Positions 53,412-61,999 of a stretch of 64,000 nucleotides of DNA are shown in pieces. The stretch is from JAJFUI01 sp039698035. Its GTDB lineage: Bacteria; Planctomycetota; Planctomycetia; Pirellulales; Thermoguttaceae. Position 1 is the first letter of the stretch, and every line of letters begins with the position of its first letter. Position numbers and translations under genes: made by a program. Location of the stretch: the NCBI GenBank assembly GCA_039698035.1, contig JBDKSW010000012.1, positions 62,001 through 126,000 on the forward strand, read 5' to 3'. The notes beneath the pieces are model-generated. The model was not told the DNA's origin and did no database searches. It saw only the letters and a list, made by a program, of their open reading frames with translations.

Positions 53412-54575
53412 TCACGTGTCGTTCTGGTAAAGCAGCGACTCGTAGTGGGCAATCAGACCGGCGACCGCCTGGCGGATGTCGAACTGCTGCTCGGCGCGGA
53501 GTCGGGCGGCAGCGGCCAAGCGGCGCCGCAAGGACTCGTCATGCAGCAACTGGCGGATCTCGGCGGCCAAGGCCTGGGGATCGTCGGGCGGGATGAGCCG
53601 GGCCGATTGGCTGTCGGGCGGGAAGATTTCCGGCGTGCCGCCAACCGCGGTGGCAATCGTTGGGACGCCCGTCGCAGCGGCTTCGAGCAACACGCGGCCC
53701 AGCGGCTCTTGCCGGGCCGGATGGACCACGAGCGTCAGCTCGCCCAACAGACGAACCATGTCGTTGCGGCGACCGAGAAAGTGAACGCGTCCGGCAAGCG
53801 GCTCACACTGCGCCATCCGGTGCAATTGCGACTCGAACTGTCGCGACTCCTGCTTGTCCGAGTTGCGCTCGCCGATAATCAGGTAATGCGCCGCGTCCAA
53901 CACGCTCGCGATGCGGCCTGTCGCTTCGCTTGGCATGTGAATCATTTCGGCGGCCCGCAGCAGAACGTCCTGCGCTTTGCGAAGACCGAGTTGGCCAATC
54001 GTGCCAATCAGCAGGGCGTCGGACGGAAGCCCCAACTCGTGATGCAGACGCTTGGTGACCGTCCGCGGTTGGAAAAGGTCCAGGTCCACGCCATTGTAAA
54101 GCGTCCGCGTCTTGTCGGCCGAAAGCGACTGTGCAATGTGGTGCGTTCGAGTCGCGTCGGAAACGGCCAAAAGCCGCTGGTGGCAGTTCAGGTCGGCGAT
54201 CACCTGGGCGTTCAGCTTGACAATGTCTCGCAGGTGGGCCACGCTTGGCAATCGCAGGCGAGCCGCTACGGGGCCCGAGAGTCGCCCCATCGACAGACTG
54301 TTGGCGTGCAACAAGGCGGGACGGCGATGGGTCAGGAGTTCGGCCAGTTGCTCTCGCAAACAACCGAGCGGCCGTCGCTCGCCCTCGACCGTGCGACAGC
54401 AAAAGCCGAGCACCTCGACACGGCGACGTGTCAACTCGTCGGCCAGCGGACCATGCGGCGGGCCGATGACGGCCGGCGTGAAGCCGCTCGCACGAAGCCC
54501 GTCGAGCGTAGCCAGCATCGACCGCTCACCGCCGTTGAGCGTCGGGTATTCACACAGCAGGAAGACTTCGCGCAT
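53412..54575 (-). CDS. Glycosyltransferase family 4 protein
   Basis: The 387-residue protein starts at MREVFLLCEYPTLNGGERSM, with the GG donor/acceptor loop, and has the GT-B fold of GT4 enzymes. The C-terminal lobe has RTLYNGVDLDLF, LLIGTIGQLGLRKAQDVL, VHFLGRRNDMVRLL, and the conserved acidic motif HPARQEPLGRVLLEAAATGVPT (the E-x7-E equivalent). VGGTPEIFPP follows. It probably transfers a sugar from a nucleotide donor to a glycan or lipid. Neither donor nor acceptor can be read. The next gene on the same strand is a GH36-like enzyme, but they are 67 bases apart and may be separate units. Confidence 0.92.
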   Translation of the reverse strand: MREVFLLCEYPTLNGGERSMLATLDGLRASGFTPAVIGPPHGPLADELTRRRVEVLGFCCRTVEGERRPLGCLREQLAELLTHRRPALLHANSLSMGRLSGPVAARLRLPSVAHLRDIVKLNAQVIADLNCHQRLLAVSDATRTHHIAQSLSADKTRTLYNGVDLDLFQPRTVTKRLHHELGLPSDALLIGTIGQLGLRKAQDVLLRAAEMIHMPSEATGRIASVLDAAHYLIIGERNSDKQESRQFESQLHRMAQCEPLAGRVHFLGRRNDMVRLLGELTLVVHPARQEPLGRVLLEAAATGVPTIATAVGGTPEIFPPDSQSARLIPPDDPQALAAEIRQLLHDESLRRRLAAAARLRAEQQFDIRQAVAGLIAHYESLLYQNDT

Positions 54576-54642
54576 GCGTGAATCGTATCGCAGTTGGGCG
54601 GGCGGAAACAGAGGGTGTCGATGAATCGCTCGCGGTGAGCGT

Positions 54643-57570
54643 CTATCGCAGCAGTCGGGCTTCGGCCCAGTCGGCGTGGTCGGCGGCACGATTGCCCGCG
54701 TCGTGGACGATCAGCTCGATCTTCTTGGCGCCAGACACATCCACGTCGATCCAGGCGGCTTGTTCGGCGCGGGTCATCCGTCCGGACTGCCACCGCTTCA
54801 CACCATCGACCACCACCTCAAAGACGACCGTCGGTGCGTTGTTGGCGTCCGCTCCGACCCAGCTTTGGAAACGGCGGTAACGGCCGTCCAGGGCGTAGAC
54901 GATCCGCGAGGGGGCGTGGGTGCCGAGACCGCGAGGGAACAACCGGCCGCCGATGTTGAGCGGCTTTTCCCAAACGCTTCGATTCTTTTGCAGGGTGCCC
55001 CAGCCCTGCTCGACGGAGACGGGTTCCAGCGTGTCCAGGAACACGCCGTCAATGCGTTCGACGGGCCGCTCTGCCGCAATGGCCTGCGATGGAACGGCGG
55101 CAACGTCCGTCGGCGTCATCAGCGCGAGACCGCCGAGCGAAACGGACTCGGGCGGCGGCAGGGCGTTGGCATCGTCCGACACGGCGCCAGGTTTCATGGC
55201 CGTGACCCAGACGGACACGTTCGTGCAGCCATCGCCGACGAACTGGTCGAGCGCGATGGCATGGTCGCCCGCGGTCAGCGACGCGCGGAGGAACGTCCAG
55301 TGCTCGTGGTGAGGAAGGCCCGTGGCCGACCAGCCGGCCTCGGACGGAAGCTCCTCCATGGCGACCTTGCGTCCATTGAGCGTCAGCCGGCCAACCGGCA
55401 TCGGACAGCGGCCTTTGCCTTCCAATAGAACCAGCAGTTCCGCGCGCGGCGAGCCGACGCGGACTTTGGCTGTGCAAGTGAGCCGCAGGGCCGACGGCTG
55501 ATCACCCAGCCGGCAGGTCCAATCGGGACCCAGCGCTTTTTCCAACTTTGGGAAGGTCACTCGCTGGAGCTGGCTTTTGCAGTCCGACACGTGGAGCGGC
55601 GACCCGGTGGCCGACGCAGCCGTGGGAAGTCCGGCCGTCTTTTGGTTGTCGTCGAGAGACAAGACGATCGTTTCGTAGGGCATCAGCTTCACGTCGAGCG
55701 TGTCGCCAAGCTTCAGATTCTCGGCGTAGAGCCGCGGTTCGGGATAGAGGCTGACGGCCGAGAGCCGCTTTGCGCCGTCCGGTGTGAATCCGACGGTTTC
55801 GTCAAGCTTCACACGGTACGACTGCTGGGCGATCCACGGGTTTCGCAGCATCATCAGGCCCGCGTTGTTCTTCACGTGGGCATAACCGTACGGATCGCGG
55901 GGCATCTCGCCCTTATCCGTGCAACGCGGAATGCCACCATGGCGCCAGCCGGCCGGAAGGAGCGGTGTCGTGTCGGCCAGGATCGCTTCGTTCTTTCGCG
56001 TCCATCGGAGCAGCTTGGCCAGCGACTGCCAGCGTGTGTCGTTCATGTACGCGGGATTCACGTAGACCGGGAGGAACTCGTGCCCGCGCAGAACGACGGT
56101 TACGGCATCGTTCATCAGCGGGTCAGGCGTTTGGTGAATGATGCCCAGGACCTCCTGGCCGCCGATCGGAAGGGGCAGCAAGGCGGCGCCCTGCAGGTTG
56201 AAGAAGTCGCGCGCCGTCGTGTAACTCTCGCGGTAGACGGGCGCAGGCACGCGGCCCGCGGGGGCGTCGTCGCCGAACGTGCCCACGACCGAGTTGACAT
56301 GGAAGAGCCACCAAGGGCTTGGGTTGAGGCCGAAGCAGGTCGTCTCGCACCACACGGCCGGGTTGGCCTGGTGCGAGGCCTCCATCGCGGCGATCATCCC
56401 CTCGGCGATCTTTTCGCACGACATCGCGCCGGGCTGATGGCCATGATCGGTCTTGCGGCATTCGGGGCAGTAGCCGTCAAGCTTCAGTTGGCGTACGCCG
56501 CAATGGGCGACCAGATCGGTCAAGCGGTTCTTGAACCGGTCGGCGTAGCGCGGACCGCCGAGACACAATTGCAGGTCACACGGCCCGGCGAACGTTTCAT
56601 AGCCGTTGGCTTTCGCCCAATGACCGTTCAGCGCGTCCGGATAGCAACTGCTCGGCGAGATCCAGAGGCCCAGGTTCGAGCCCATGCGTTCGGCGGCCGA
56701 TTGAAGTCTCGAAAACTTCTCCGGGAAGCTTTTGGTGTCGATCTCCCAAATGCTTTTCGGGATGGACCAGCCCATGTCGATACAGAAGGTGTCGAAGCTG
56801 ACGCCGTGGGCCTTGTAGAGTTTCTGCTCGAAAACCTTCATCAGGTCGAGGATGTCTTTTTCCTTGTAGAACGGCGCGGGGGCCGTCCACCAACTGTTGT
56901 AGTCGATATGAACTCCATGCGGCGCGGGGCGATGCGACGCGATGTAGCGTTGAAACGTGCGAACCTCGTTGTCTTTCGGCGTCCTTCCATAGACGGCGGT
57001 CCGCGTCGTGTACCACTCGCCCGGCTTCAGGTATACGCCTGGCCGATGGGCCACGATGATGTGGTCCTTCTCGCAACGGACGGCCGAGATCGGGAACTCG
57101 ATGCCGACAAAAAAACCCGGCATGAAGACGGGCTGGCTTTGCAGACTTGGAATGATTTGGCGGTCGGCTTCCCTCGCGCCGTGCGTCCAGACAGGGCGGC
57201 CTTGGATGGGAATGCGGTCGAGGATGACTTCCTTGAGCAGTCGAGGCTGCTTGGCCCCGACGAGCCGGACCTTGGCCCATTTCCTGAAAAGCGACTCCTT
57301 CTCCGAGAGTTGCACGAACAACTTGGTTTCCAGCTTGGCCGAATCGCCGATCGAAACCGACTGGAAGGTGATTTCGAGCGTTCCATCGCCAGTGCTGCCG
57401 CGGCTCATCGACGACGGCGGCGCACCGCCGGCAAACTGGCCTGCATCCAGGACGAATGTCGGCCACTTCATCGACAGCTCGAAGCCGGCTTGCGCGGGCT
57501 CGGCTGCCCGGACCATCGGCAGGAAACACGATAGGACAACCAGAACGTGAAGGGCCGTTTGGCGTGTCAT
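54643..57570 (-). CDS. Secreted GH36/GH31-like glycosidase with C-terminal NPCBM domain
   Basis: The 975-residue protein has AAGGAG 9 bases before the ATG and a signal peptide ending near AVRAAEP. A central TIM barrel at about residues 220-480 shows FCIDMGWSIP and LKLDGYCPECRK; Asp in the KLDG strand is the likely nucleophile of clan GH-D enzymes such as GH36. The last about 150 residues (RYRRFQSWVGADANNAPTVV, FEVVVDGVKRWQSG) are an NPCBM carbohydrate-binding domain. It is an exported polysaccharide-acting enzyme; alpha-galactosidase is the first guess. It is divergent from the polyprenyl synthase gene. Confidence 0.75.
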   Translation of the reverse strand: MTRQTALHVLVVLSCFLPMVRAAEPAQAGFELSMKWPTFVLDAGQFAGGAPPSSMSRGSTGDGTLEITFQSVSIGDSAKLETKLFVQLSEKESLFRKWAKVRLVGAKQPRLLKEVILDRIPIQGRPVWTHGAREADRQIIPSLQSQPVFMPGFFVGIEFPISAVRCEKDHIIVAHRPGVYLKPGEWYTTRTAVYGRTPKDNEVRTFQRYIASHRPAPHGVHIDYNSWWTAPAPFYKEKDILDLMKVFEQKLYKAHGVSFDTFCIDMGWSIPKSIWEIDTKSFPEKFSRLQSAAERMGSNLGLWISPSSCYPDALNGHWAKANGYETFAGPCDLQLCLGGPRYADRFKNRLTDLVAHCGVRQLKLDGYCPECRKTDHGHQPGAMSCEKIAEGMIAAMEASHQANPAVWCETTCFGLNPSPWWLFHVNSVVGTFGDDAPAGRVPAPVYRESYTTARDFFNLQGAALLPLPIGGQEVLGIIHQTPDPLMNDAVTVVLRGHEFLPVYVNPAYMNDTRWQSLAKLLRWTRKNEAILADTTPLLPAGWRHGGIPRCTDKGEMPRDPYGYAHVKNNAGLMMLRNPWIAQQSYRVKLDETVGFTPDGAKRLSAVSLYPEPRLYAENLKLGDTLDVKLMPYETIVLSLDDNQKTAGLPTAASATGSPLHVSDCKSQLQRVTFPKLEKALGPDWTCRLGDQPSALRLTCTAKVRVGSPRAELLVLLEGKGRCPMPVGRLTLNGRKVAMEELPSEAGWSATGLPHHEHWTFLRASLTAGDHAIALDQFVGDGCTNVSVWVTAMKPGAVSDDANALPPPESVSLGGLALMTPTDVAAVPSQAIAAERPVERIDGVFLDTLEPVSVEQGWGTLQKNRSVWEKPLNIGGRLFPRGLGTHAPSRIVYALDGRYRRFQSWVGADANNAPTVVFEVVVDGVKRWQSGRMTRAEQAAWIDVDVSGAKKIELIVHDAGNRAADHADWAEARLLR

Positions 57571-57822
57571 CGGCAGGACTCCTTCAGCGGCGGGTGGGGG
57601 GCGCAGGCGGGCGTGGCCGGAGACCGCTCGGCCACTTTGGCCGACATCCCCGTGGAGCGATCCGTATTATGACGTGCAGCTCGTAGGGATGGAATAGGCG
57701 CGGTCGAATACGGCACGGCCACCTTGACCGCGACCCGATCCGCACCAGAGGGGGATGGGGCATAAGACGCATCGCGCTGTCCCCCCTCGACTCACCCGAC
57801 CGCCAGGGTAAAATGAGCGGTT
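57571..57822. other. Intergenic region between divergent GH36-like and polyprenyl synthase genes
   Basis: Together with the RNA element at 57823-57962 and the short gap behind it, the gene-free stretch is 417 bases. This part contains a CATAAT box on the minus strand (57666-57671) with a weak -35 17 bases away, a possible promoter of the GH36-like gene, and the candidate plus-strand promoter at 57787-57814. Confidence 0.4.
57787..57814 (+). promoter_or_regulatory. Putative promoter of the structured leader and polyprenyl synthase
   Basis: TCGACT (four of six) and TAAAAT (five of six) are separated by 16 bases. A start site 6-8 bases downstream would fall at 57820-57823, exactly where the first hairpin of the predicted RNA structure begins. 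Confidence 0.45.
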
Positions 57823-57962
57823 CACGCTGAAAAGGCGTGGGCTGTCTGCCTCTTGGTGGTTTCAAGAGGGGAACAGCCCGTGAGGGCCGCACGGTTCGAG
57901 CGACCAAGCACATCGTAGGCCGCTCGCCCCTCACCTAACCTCATCCCAGCGGAGTGGGATGA
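57823..57962 (+). ncRNA. Candidate structured leader RNA (four helices) before polyprenyl synthase
   Basis: Four helices can be drawn by hand. P1 is 57823-57827 with 57835-57839 (CACGC/GCGTG). P2 is 57839-57845 with 57873-57879 (GGGCTGT/ACAGCCC), extended by 57849-57855 with 57863-57869 (CCTCTTG/CAAGAGG, 7-base loop). P3 is 57880-57886 with 57928-57934 (GTGAGGG/CCCTCAC), with inner stem 57897-57902/57921-57926 (CGAGCG/CGCTCG). P4 is 57941-57948 with 57955-57962 (TCATCCCA/TGGGATGA). P2 and P3 touch directly. P4 ends 25 bases before the ATG, leaving AAGGG free. No T-tract follows. It matches no RNA family I know. Confidence 0.5.
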
Positions 57963-57987
57963 ATCGCAGACACGCTCGGAAAGGGCG

Positions 57988-58998
57988 ATGATGGCTTCGA
58001 CTGGCGGTGTTGCTGACCTTGCGGTTCCGAAAGATCTCCGGGCGTTGTACGCACCCATCGCGACCGACCTTGAAGACGTCGAGCGGTTGCTGCAGAAGGA
58101 ATTTTCGAGCGACAACCCGTTCGTCGACCAGTTGGCGCAACACGGGTTTCGCCTGGGCGGCAAGCGCATCCGCCCCGCGTTGGTGCTGCTGTCCGCCCGC
58201 GCGACCGGGTCGGTTCGGCCCGAACACATCGTGCTGGCGGTTACCACGGAACTGATCCACACGGCCTCGCTCGTTCACGACGACGTGCTGGACGAGGCCA
58301 CGCTGCGTCGGCATCTGGACACGGTCAACGCGCGTTGGAACAACGAAACGAGCGTCCTTCTGGGCGATTATCTGTTCGCCCGGGCGATGTGTCTGGCCAG
58401 TTCGCTCGAGGACAACTTCGCCTGTCAGACGATCAGCCATTCGGCCCGCAATATGTGCGAAGGCGAGTTGACGCAGATTCATAGCCGCGGCAATTACGAC
58501 CTGACCGAGGCCGAATATGTGCAGATCGTCGCAGGCAAGACGGCCGCGCTGATGTCCACCTGCTGTCGGCTTGGCGCGCATTATGCTGGGGCCGCCTCGG
58601 CGACCTGCGAGGCGCTTGGCCAATATGGCTACGACCTGGGCGTGGCCTTCCAAATTGCCGACGACGTCCTGGACCTCGTGGGCGAGGAGGCGGCCGTCGG
58701 CAAGTCGCTCGGCACCGACCTGTCGAAGCAAAAAGCGACGCTGCCGCTGATTCGCCTGCTGGCGGCCGTCGCGCCGGCGGAACGGGACGAGCTGGAATCG
58801 ATTCTGAAGCGATCGGACAATCACCGCCGCGAATCGCTGCAACCCTGGCTGGCGCGCTATGACGCGCTGGACTACGCACGCGGCCAAGCGAGATCGTTCA
58901 CGCAGCGGGCCTATCAGCAATTGGCCGCCATTGCCAAGACGCCGGCCTCGGAATCGCTCGTCGGCCTGGCCGATTTCGTCATCGAACGCCGGCAATAG
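57988..58998 (+). CDS. Polyprenyl diphosphate synthase
   Basis: The 336-residue trans-prenyltransferase makes long-chain all-trans polyprenyl diphosphates, typically for the side chain of quinones. The first aspartate-rich motif is DDVLDEATLRR (Asp98-Asp99-x-x-Asp102) and the second is DDVLD (Asp225-Asp226). GGKRIRPALVLLSARATG is the N-terminal family signature. The segment KSLGTDLSKQKATLP is conserved. Translation likely starts at the first ATG of MMAST with AAGGG upstream. It is preceded by a strongly structured, possibly regulatory leader. Chain length cannot be deduced. Confidence 0.95.
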   Translation: MMASTGGVADLAVPKDLRALYAPIATDLEDVERLLQKEFSSDNPFVDQLAQHGFRLGGKRIRPALVLLSARATGSVRPEHIVLAVTTELIHTASLVHDDVLDEATLRRHLDTVNARWNNETSVLLGDYLFARAMCLASSLEDNFACQTISHSARNMCEGELTQIHSRGNYDLTEAEYVQIVAGKTAALMSTCCRLGAHYAGAASATCEALGQYGYDLGVAFQIADDVLDLVGEEAAVGKSLGTDLSKQKATLPLIRLLAAVAPAERDELESILKRSDNHRRESLQPWLARYDALDYARGQARSFTQRAYQQLAAIAKTPASESLVGLADFVIERRQ

Positions 58999-59070
58999 AA
59001 GCGGCCATCGGTCGGCAGACGCCGGGGAAGCGATCTATTGGCTAGCCCGCGCGTCAAAAGGCTGATTTGC
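58997..59070. repeat. 74-bp diverged repeat, copy A
   Basis: Starts AGAAGCGG and ends GATTTGC. It matches copy B (60004-60077) without gaps at 56 of 74 positions; the middle block GGGAAGCGATCT and the block GCGCGTCAAAAGG are the best kept. It begins in the stop codon of the polyprenyl synthase gene. Confidence 0.75.
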
Positions 59071-59249
59071 ACGTGAAATTCGAGCCGCCTGAGGCCTGGC
59101 CATCGTCGGTCGGCCGCCCTAGCACTCAATACCAACGAGGGGATTGCGTTTAATTCGCACGTCTGGTAAGCTTTCTCGTCTTGGCATTTGGTGGGCTTTT
59201 GCCACCTTGTCGAAGGGTCCCTTGGTTAAACCAACGAAAGGAGCAAGAA

Positions 59250-59882
59250 ATGTCGCGGTCAAGACGTGTGGGCGTCTCGCTGTTGGTTGCCGCTGCGCTT
59301 TGCGTCTGCACCCAGCACTCCATCGCCGATACGATTATCAACGGAAGCTTCGAAGAGACAAACGGACTGACCGGCTGGACGGTGGGACAATCTGGGAGCA
59401 GCAGTTCGGTGACGATTTGTTCCTACGGCAGCGAGGGAACGCACTGTGCGGAGCTTTATGCGACAGCCGAGGGCGGCGGTATGTCGAGCGTCGGCTTGAG
59501 CCAATCGGTTGCAGTCACTGCGGGACAGCAGCTCAAGTTTGATTACTCGGGCTGGACGCAGTTGCCAAGCGAGGGCACCGCTTGGCTGATGGTGGACCTT
59601 TCCATTGGAACCTGGTTTCAGTCGCTGACGTTGAGCGTGGAGAGCGAGTTTACAGCCTATTCGTACACGCTTCCTGTAACGGGCGATTTGTCGCTCAGCT
59701 TCGTATGCCAGGCCCTTTCCATGGCGCCATCGGGGATGGAAGAGCAGCCAACGTCAATGCCGTCGGTGGCCTGCCTCGTGATCGATAACGTGCGAGTGAC
59801 GCCAGAGCCCGCCTCACTGGGTCTGCTGGGCACGATGGCAGCCCTGGTCGGCGGCTACGTTTGGTGGAAACGGCGACGCTAG
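59250..59882 (+). CDS. PEP-CTERM sorting-signal protein
   Basis: The 210-residue exported protein has AAAGGAG 6 bases before the ATG and a signal peptide ending near SIADT. The mature part is Ser/Thr-rich with strands, typical of PEP-CTERM proteins (IINGSFEETNGLTGWTVGQS, a domain beginning like many PEP-CTERM DUFs). It ends in the sorting signal VTPEPASLGLLG, a hydrophobic helix and WKRRR. Exosortase/EpsH processing is therefore expected, but the exosortase is not in the window. It is flanked by the two 74-bp repeats. Confidence 0.93.
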   Translation: MSRSRRVGVSLLVAAALCVCTQHSIADTIINGSFEETNGLTGWTVGQSGSSSSVTICSYGSEGTHCAELYATAEGGGMSSVGLSQSVAVTAGQQLKFDYSGWTQLPSEGTAWLMVDLSIGTWFQSLTLSVESEFTAYSYTLPVTGDLSLSFVCQALSMAPSGMEEQPTSMPSVACLVIDNVRVTPEPASLGLLGTMAALVGGYVWWKRRR

Positions 59883-60003
59883 GCCGAACGAACCCCGAAT
59901 GGTCGCCTGCGAGTCGCCCTTGCTCGGCGGCATCGTCCTCTCACTGCTAGCTCAGTCGCTTCGTCAGCGCGGCGCCGACGACGTCCCGAACCTTGTTGGG
60001 CAA

Positions 60004-60077
60004 AGAAGCGGTCGCCTCCCGAGAGACACCTGGGAAGCGATCTGTGGTGTGGCTTGCGCGTCAAAAGGTTGATTTGC
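60004..60077. repeat. 74-bp diverged repeat, copy B
   Basis: Same 74-bp unit as at 58997-59070, in the same orientation, 76% identical by eye. Its last 17 bases include the stop codon and final codons of the convergent PEP-CTERM gene on the minus strand. Confidence 0.75.
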
Positions 60078-60918
60078 CCGCGCGGCGGTGGCGTCTGACA
60101 TTTCGGCCAGCGTGGGCGGCGAGAGCGACCATTCCGACAATCATCAGAGTCCACGTCGAGGGCTCGGGGGTCGCTTCGAGGTAGGGGGAACTTAGCGAGG
60201 AGCCGTATTGGAAACGCACGTTGCCGATGTCGTCCAAGGATCCAACCAACCCCGTCAGGGTGAACATGGCGCTGCTCTGGATGAAGGCCCTCTTCGAAAG
60301 ATTGCCTTGGCTGAAGTCGGTTGTCAGCGACGGGATCAAACCGTAGTCGTCGCCGTTTGGCGCCGCGCCTTGTTGGTGCGCCAGTTTGCTGCCGGGGTGG
60401 AATAGACTGTTGGGCCCAACGACGCCGAAGCCAACGGCCGTCAGCGCAAATTGTTGGGTCAGGCCCGATATTGCGCCGGAGTAGTAGGCCCACGCTGCGC
60501 CAACGTCTCCCGTGCCAAACGGCTGGCTGGCCGTTTCCGACGCGGTGATGTCCTCGCCATCGAGGACGAGAATCGACTGCGATGCGAGCGTGGCTTTCAC
60601 GGCCGTGAGCGTCGGCGCGCCTGCGATGTCGAAGAACAGGCCGGCCAGCACATCGGTCGGCGTCAATTGGAAGCCGTCACCGGCGGAATGGGTGTTGCTG
60701 AGAGTGATCTCGAGCACCTGTCCATTCAACGAAAACACTGCCTGTGCCGAGCGATCTGACGAAGCGGCGGCGAACGTGATGGTCTCGCCTCGCAACGTTG
60801 TTGCGGATGAGGCCGTCAAGGCGAGGCAGCCAACCGCCAAGAGTGCCAGCGGCCGAACGGCCGCCACCTTTCGAGAAATCGACACCGACCGAGCCAACCG
60901 TTGAAAGATTCCGCTCAT
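60061..60918 (-). CDS. PEP-CTERM protein (lectin- or adhesin-like size class)
   Basis: The 285-residue protein has GAGGGG 4 bases before the ATG, a signal peptide (about residues 1-45) and a beta-rich mature region (FSLNGQVLEITLSN, ITASETASQPFGTGDVGAAW). It closes with the sorting tail ATPEPSTWTLMIVGMVALAA and an Arg/His-rich end (VRRHRRAGKSTF). The last codons lie in a 74-bp repeat. It converges on the neighbouring PEP-CTERM gene but has no sequence likeness to it beyond the tail. Confidence 0.93.
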   Translation of the reverse strand: MSGIFQRLARSVSISRKVAAVRPLALLAVGCLALTASSATTLRGETITFAAASSDRSAQAVFSLNGQVLEITLSNTHSAGDGFQLTPTDVLAGLFFDIAGAPTLTAVKATLASQSILVLDGEDITASETASQPFGTGDVGAAWAYYSGAISGLTQQFALTAVGFGVVGPNSLFHPGSKLAHQQGAAPNGDDYGLIPSLTTDFSQGNLSKRAFIQSSAMFTLTGLVGSLDDIGNVRFQYGSSLSSPYLEATPEPSTWTLMIVGMVALAAHAGRNVRRHRRAGKSTF

Positions 60919-61342
60919 GGGTCCCCTCTTGTTCGACTGCGCGGGTGTTCGACCAAACAAACGTGTCCGCAGCGCAAAACGATCGAAGAGGCGACCGCCG
61001 CTGAGATAGCAGCGAAACTTTCAATTGAGAGGGCACTGTTCCGAAAGCACACGCCTCTTCTTGTTGCGCGCCGTTCCGGCAGCGCGCACGACGGTATTCC
61101 CACGTCGAACTTCCAGTCTTCTTGGACCGGATCAAGAAGTCCAGCAAAAAAACACCCAATCCTATGTATTTTCACAAAAAAACGGAACCGCGCCCCATCA
61201 TCCGGAACCGTGGAGCGTCAATGGCACGGGCGTATGCGGCGTTTTGTGCGTCTCGCCACAGCCAAAAAACGCAGGAACGGAAGCCCCACGCCTGACGCGG
61301 TTCATAGAATGAAAAGCGGGAGCCCTGGGCACGGACCGCGGC
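60919..61342. other. Gene-free stretch with A-runs and an inverted repeat
   Basis: The 424 bases upstream of the second PEP-CTERM gene and downstream of the thioesterase contain no convincing gene. They hold a perfect 7-bp inverted repeat, CTTCTTG...CAAGAAG (61118-61139, 8-base loop), and two A7 runs (about 61144 and 61177). No T-tract follows the hairpin on either strand in a terminator-like way. The base composition is lower in GC than the neighbours. Confidence 0.45.
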
Positions 61343-61792
61343 TCACGCTTCAATCGGGCTTCTGCCTTGTCGGTCGGGCCCTTCGCTCTTCACGGGAAAG
61401 ACGCCGGCGATTTCGGCCGGCACGCGCGTCGGTCGGCCCGTGGTGTAATTGATGAACGCCCAATCGGTCGCGGCACGGGCGAGCAACGCGCCGTCCGATC
61501 GGCGAAAAATCCGGTAAACGCGCCGCGAGGTAACCTTCTTCATTTCGGTGACGCGGGTTTCAATCATGACCTCGTCGCCGGCCAACGCGGGTCGGACGTA
61601 CTCGATCTCGTGGCGGCGTGCGACCCAGCCCTTGCCGAGTTCGAGATAGCGTTCGGTCGTCCAACCGAGCAATGCGGAGTGCGTCAAGGCGGCCGCCTGC
61701 ATCCAGGCGACATAGACGACGTTGTTGGCATGACCCAACTCGTCGATCTCGTCGGGCGTGACCGTGTGCGGATATTGAAAGATTTCGATCAT
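61343..61792 (-). CDS. Acyl-CoA thioesterase (4-hydroxybenzoyl-CoA/YbgC-type hotdog)
   Basis: The 149-residue single-hotdog thioesterase starts at MIEIFQYPHTVTPDEIDELG. The YbgC/4HBT catalytic segment DELGHANNVVYVAW contains the conserved Asp (Asp17 or 18) and His. The central helix region WTTERYLELGKGW and the strand VMIETRVTEMKKVTSRRVYR follow. An upstream TTG 27 bases earlier is a possible but unlikely start. It lies 30 bases downstream of hicA on the same strand. The natural substrate is unknown. Confidence 0.9.
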   Translation of the reverse strand: MIEIFQYPHTVTPDEIDELGHANNVVYVAWMQAAALTHSALLGWTTERYLELGKGWVARRHEIEYVRPALAGDEVMIETRVTEMKKVTSRRVYRIFRRSDGALLARAATDWAFINYTTGRPTRVPAEIAGVFPVKSEGPDRQGRSPIEA

Positions 61793-61822
61793 GCCGAAGC
61801 GGCTCGCAAAGTCTGCCAAGCC

Positions 61823-61999
61823 CTAGTCTCGTAGCTTCCTCAAGATATGGCGTGCGAGGTGTTCTTTGATTTCCGCGTGACGCGCAACAGGCTGGCAGAC
61901 CCCTGTTCGCGGGTTCCGATACCAATCGTGCCGCCCGCCATGTCGGATGAACACGCATCCTTGCTGTTCAAGTTGGCGGATCAGATCGAGCCGTTTCAT
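61823..61999 (-). CDS. hicA: HicA-type mRNA interferase toxin
   Basis: The 58-residue protein (MKRLDLIRQLEQQGCVFIRH) has the short double-stranded-RNA-binding-like fold of HicA. The catalytic His is in GGRHDWY (His24), followed by the conserved RNPRTG turn and the basic helix VARHAEIKEHLARHIL. It is the ATGA-overlapping second gene of a hicB-hicA pair. HicA cleaves mRNA and tmRNA when its antitoxin is gone. The order antitoxin-toxin is known among HicAB systems but is the less usual one. Confidence 0.9.
   Translation of the reverse strand: MKRLDLIRQLEQQGCVFIRHGGRHDWYRNPRTGVCQPVARHAEIKEHLARHILRKLRD

Noticed and set aside
61118..61139. CTTCTTG/CAAGAAG hairpin as a transcription terminator
   Set aside because: No T-tract follows the stem on either strand, and it lies between gene ends in a way that does not match a terminator.
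60901..61452. A plus-strand frame of 183 codons across the PEP-CTERM/thioesterase gap
   Set aside because: It covers noncoding DNA with A-runs and the antisense of the thioesterase. The residues are low-complexity and contain no motif.
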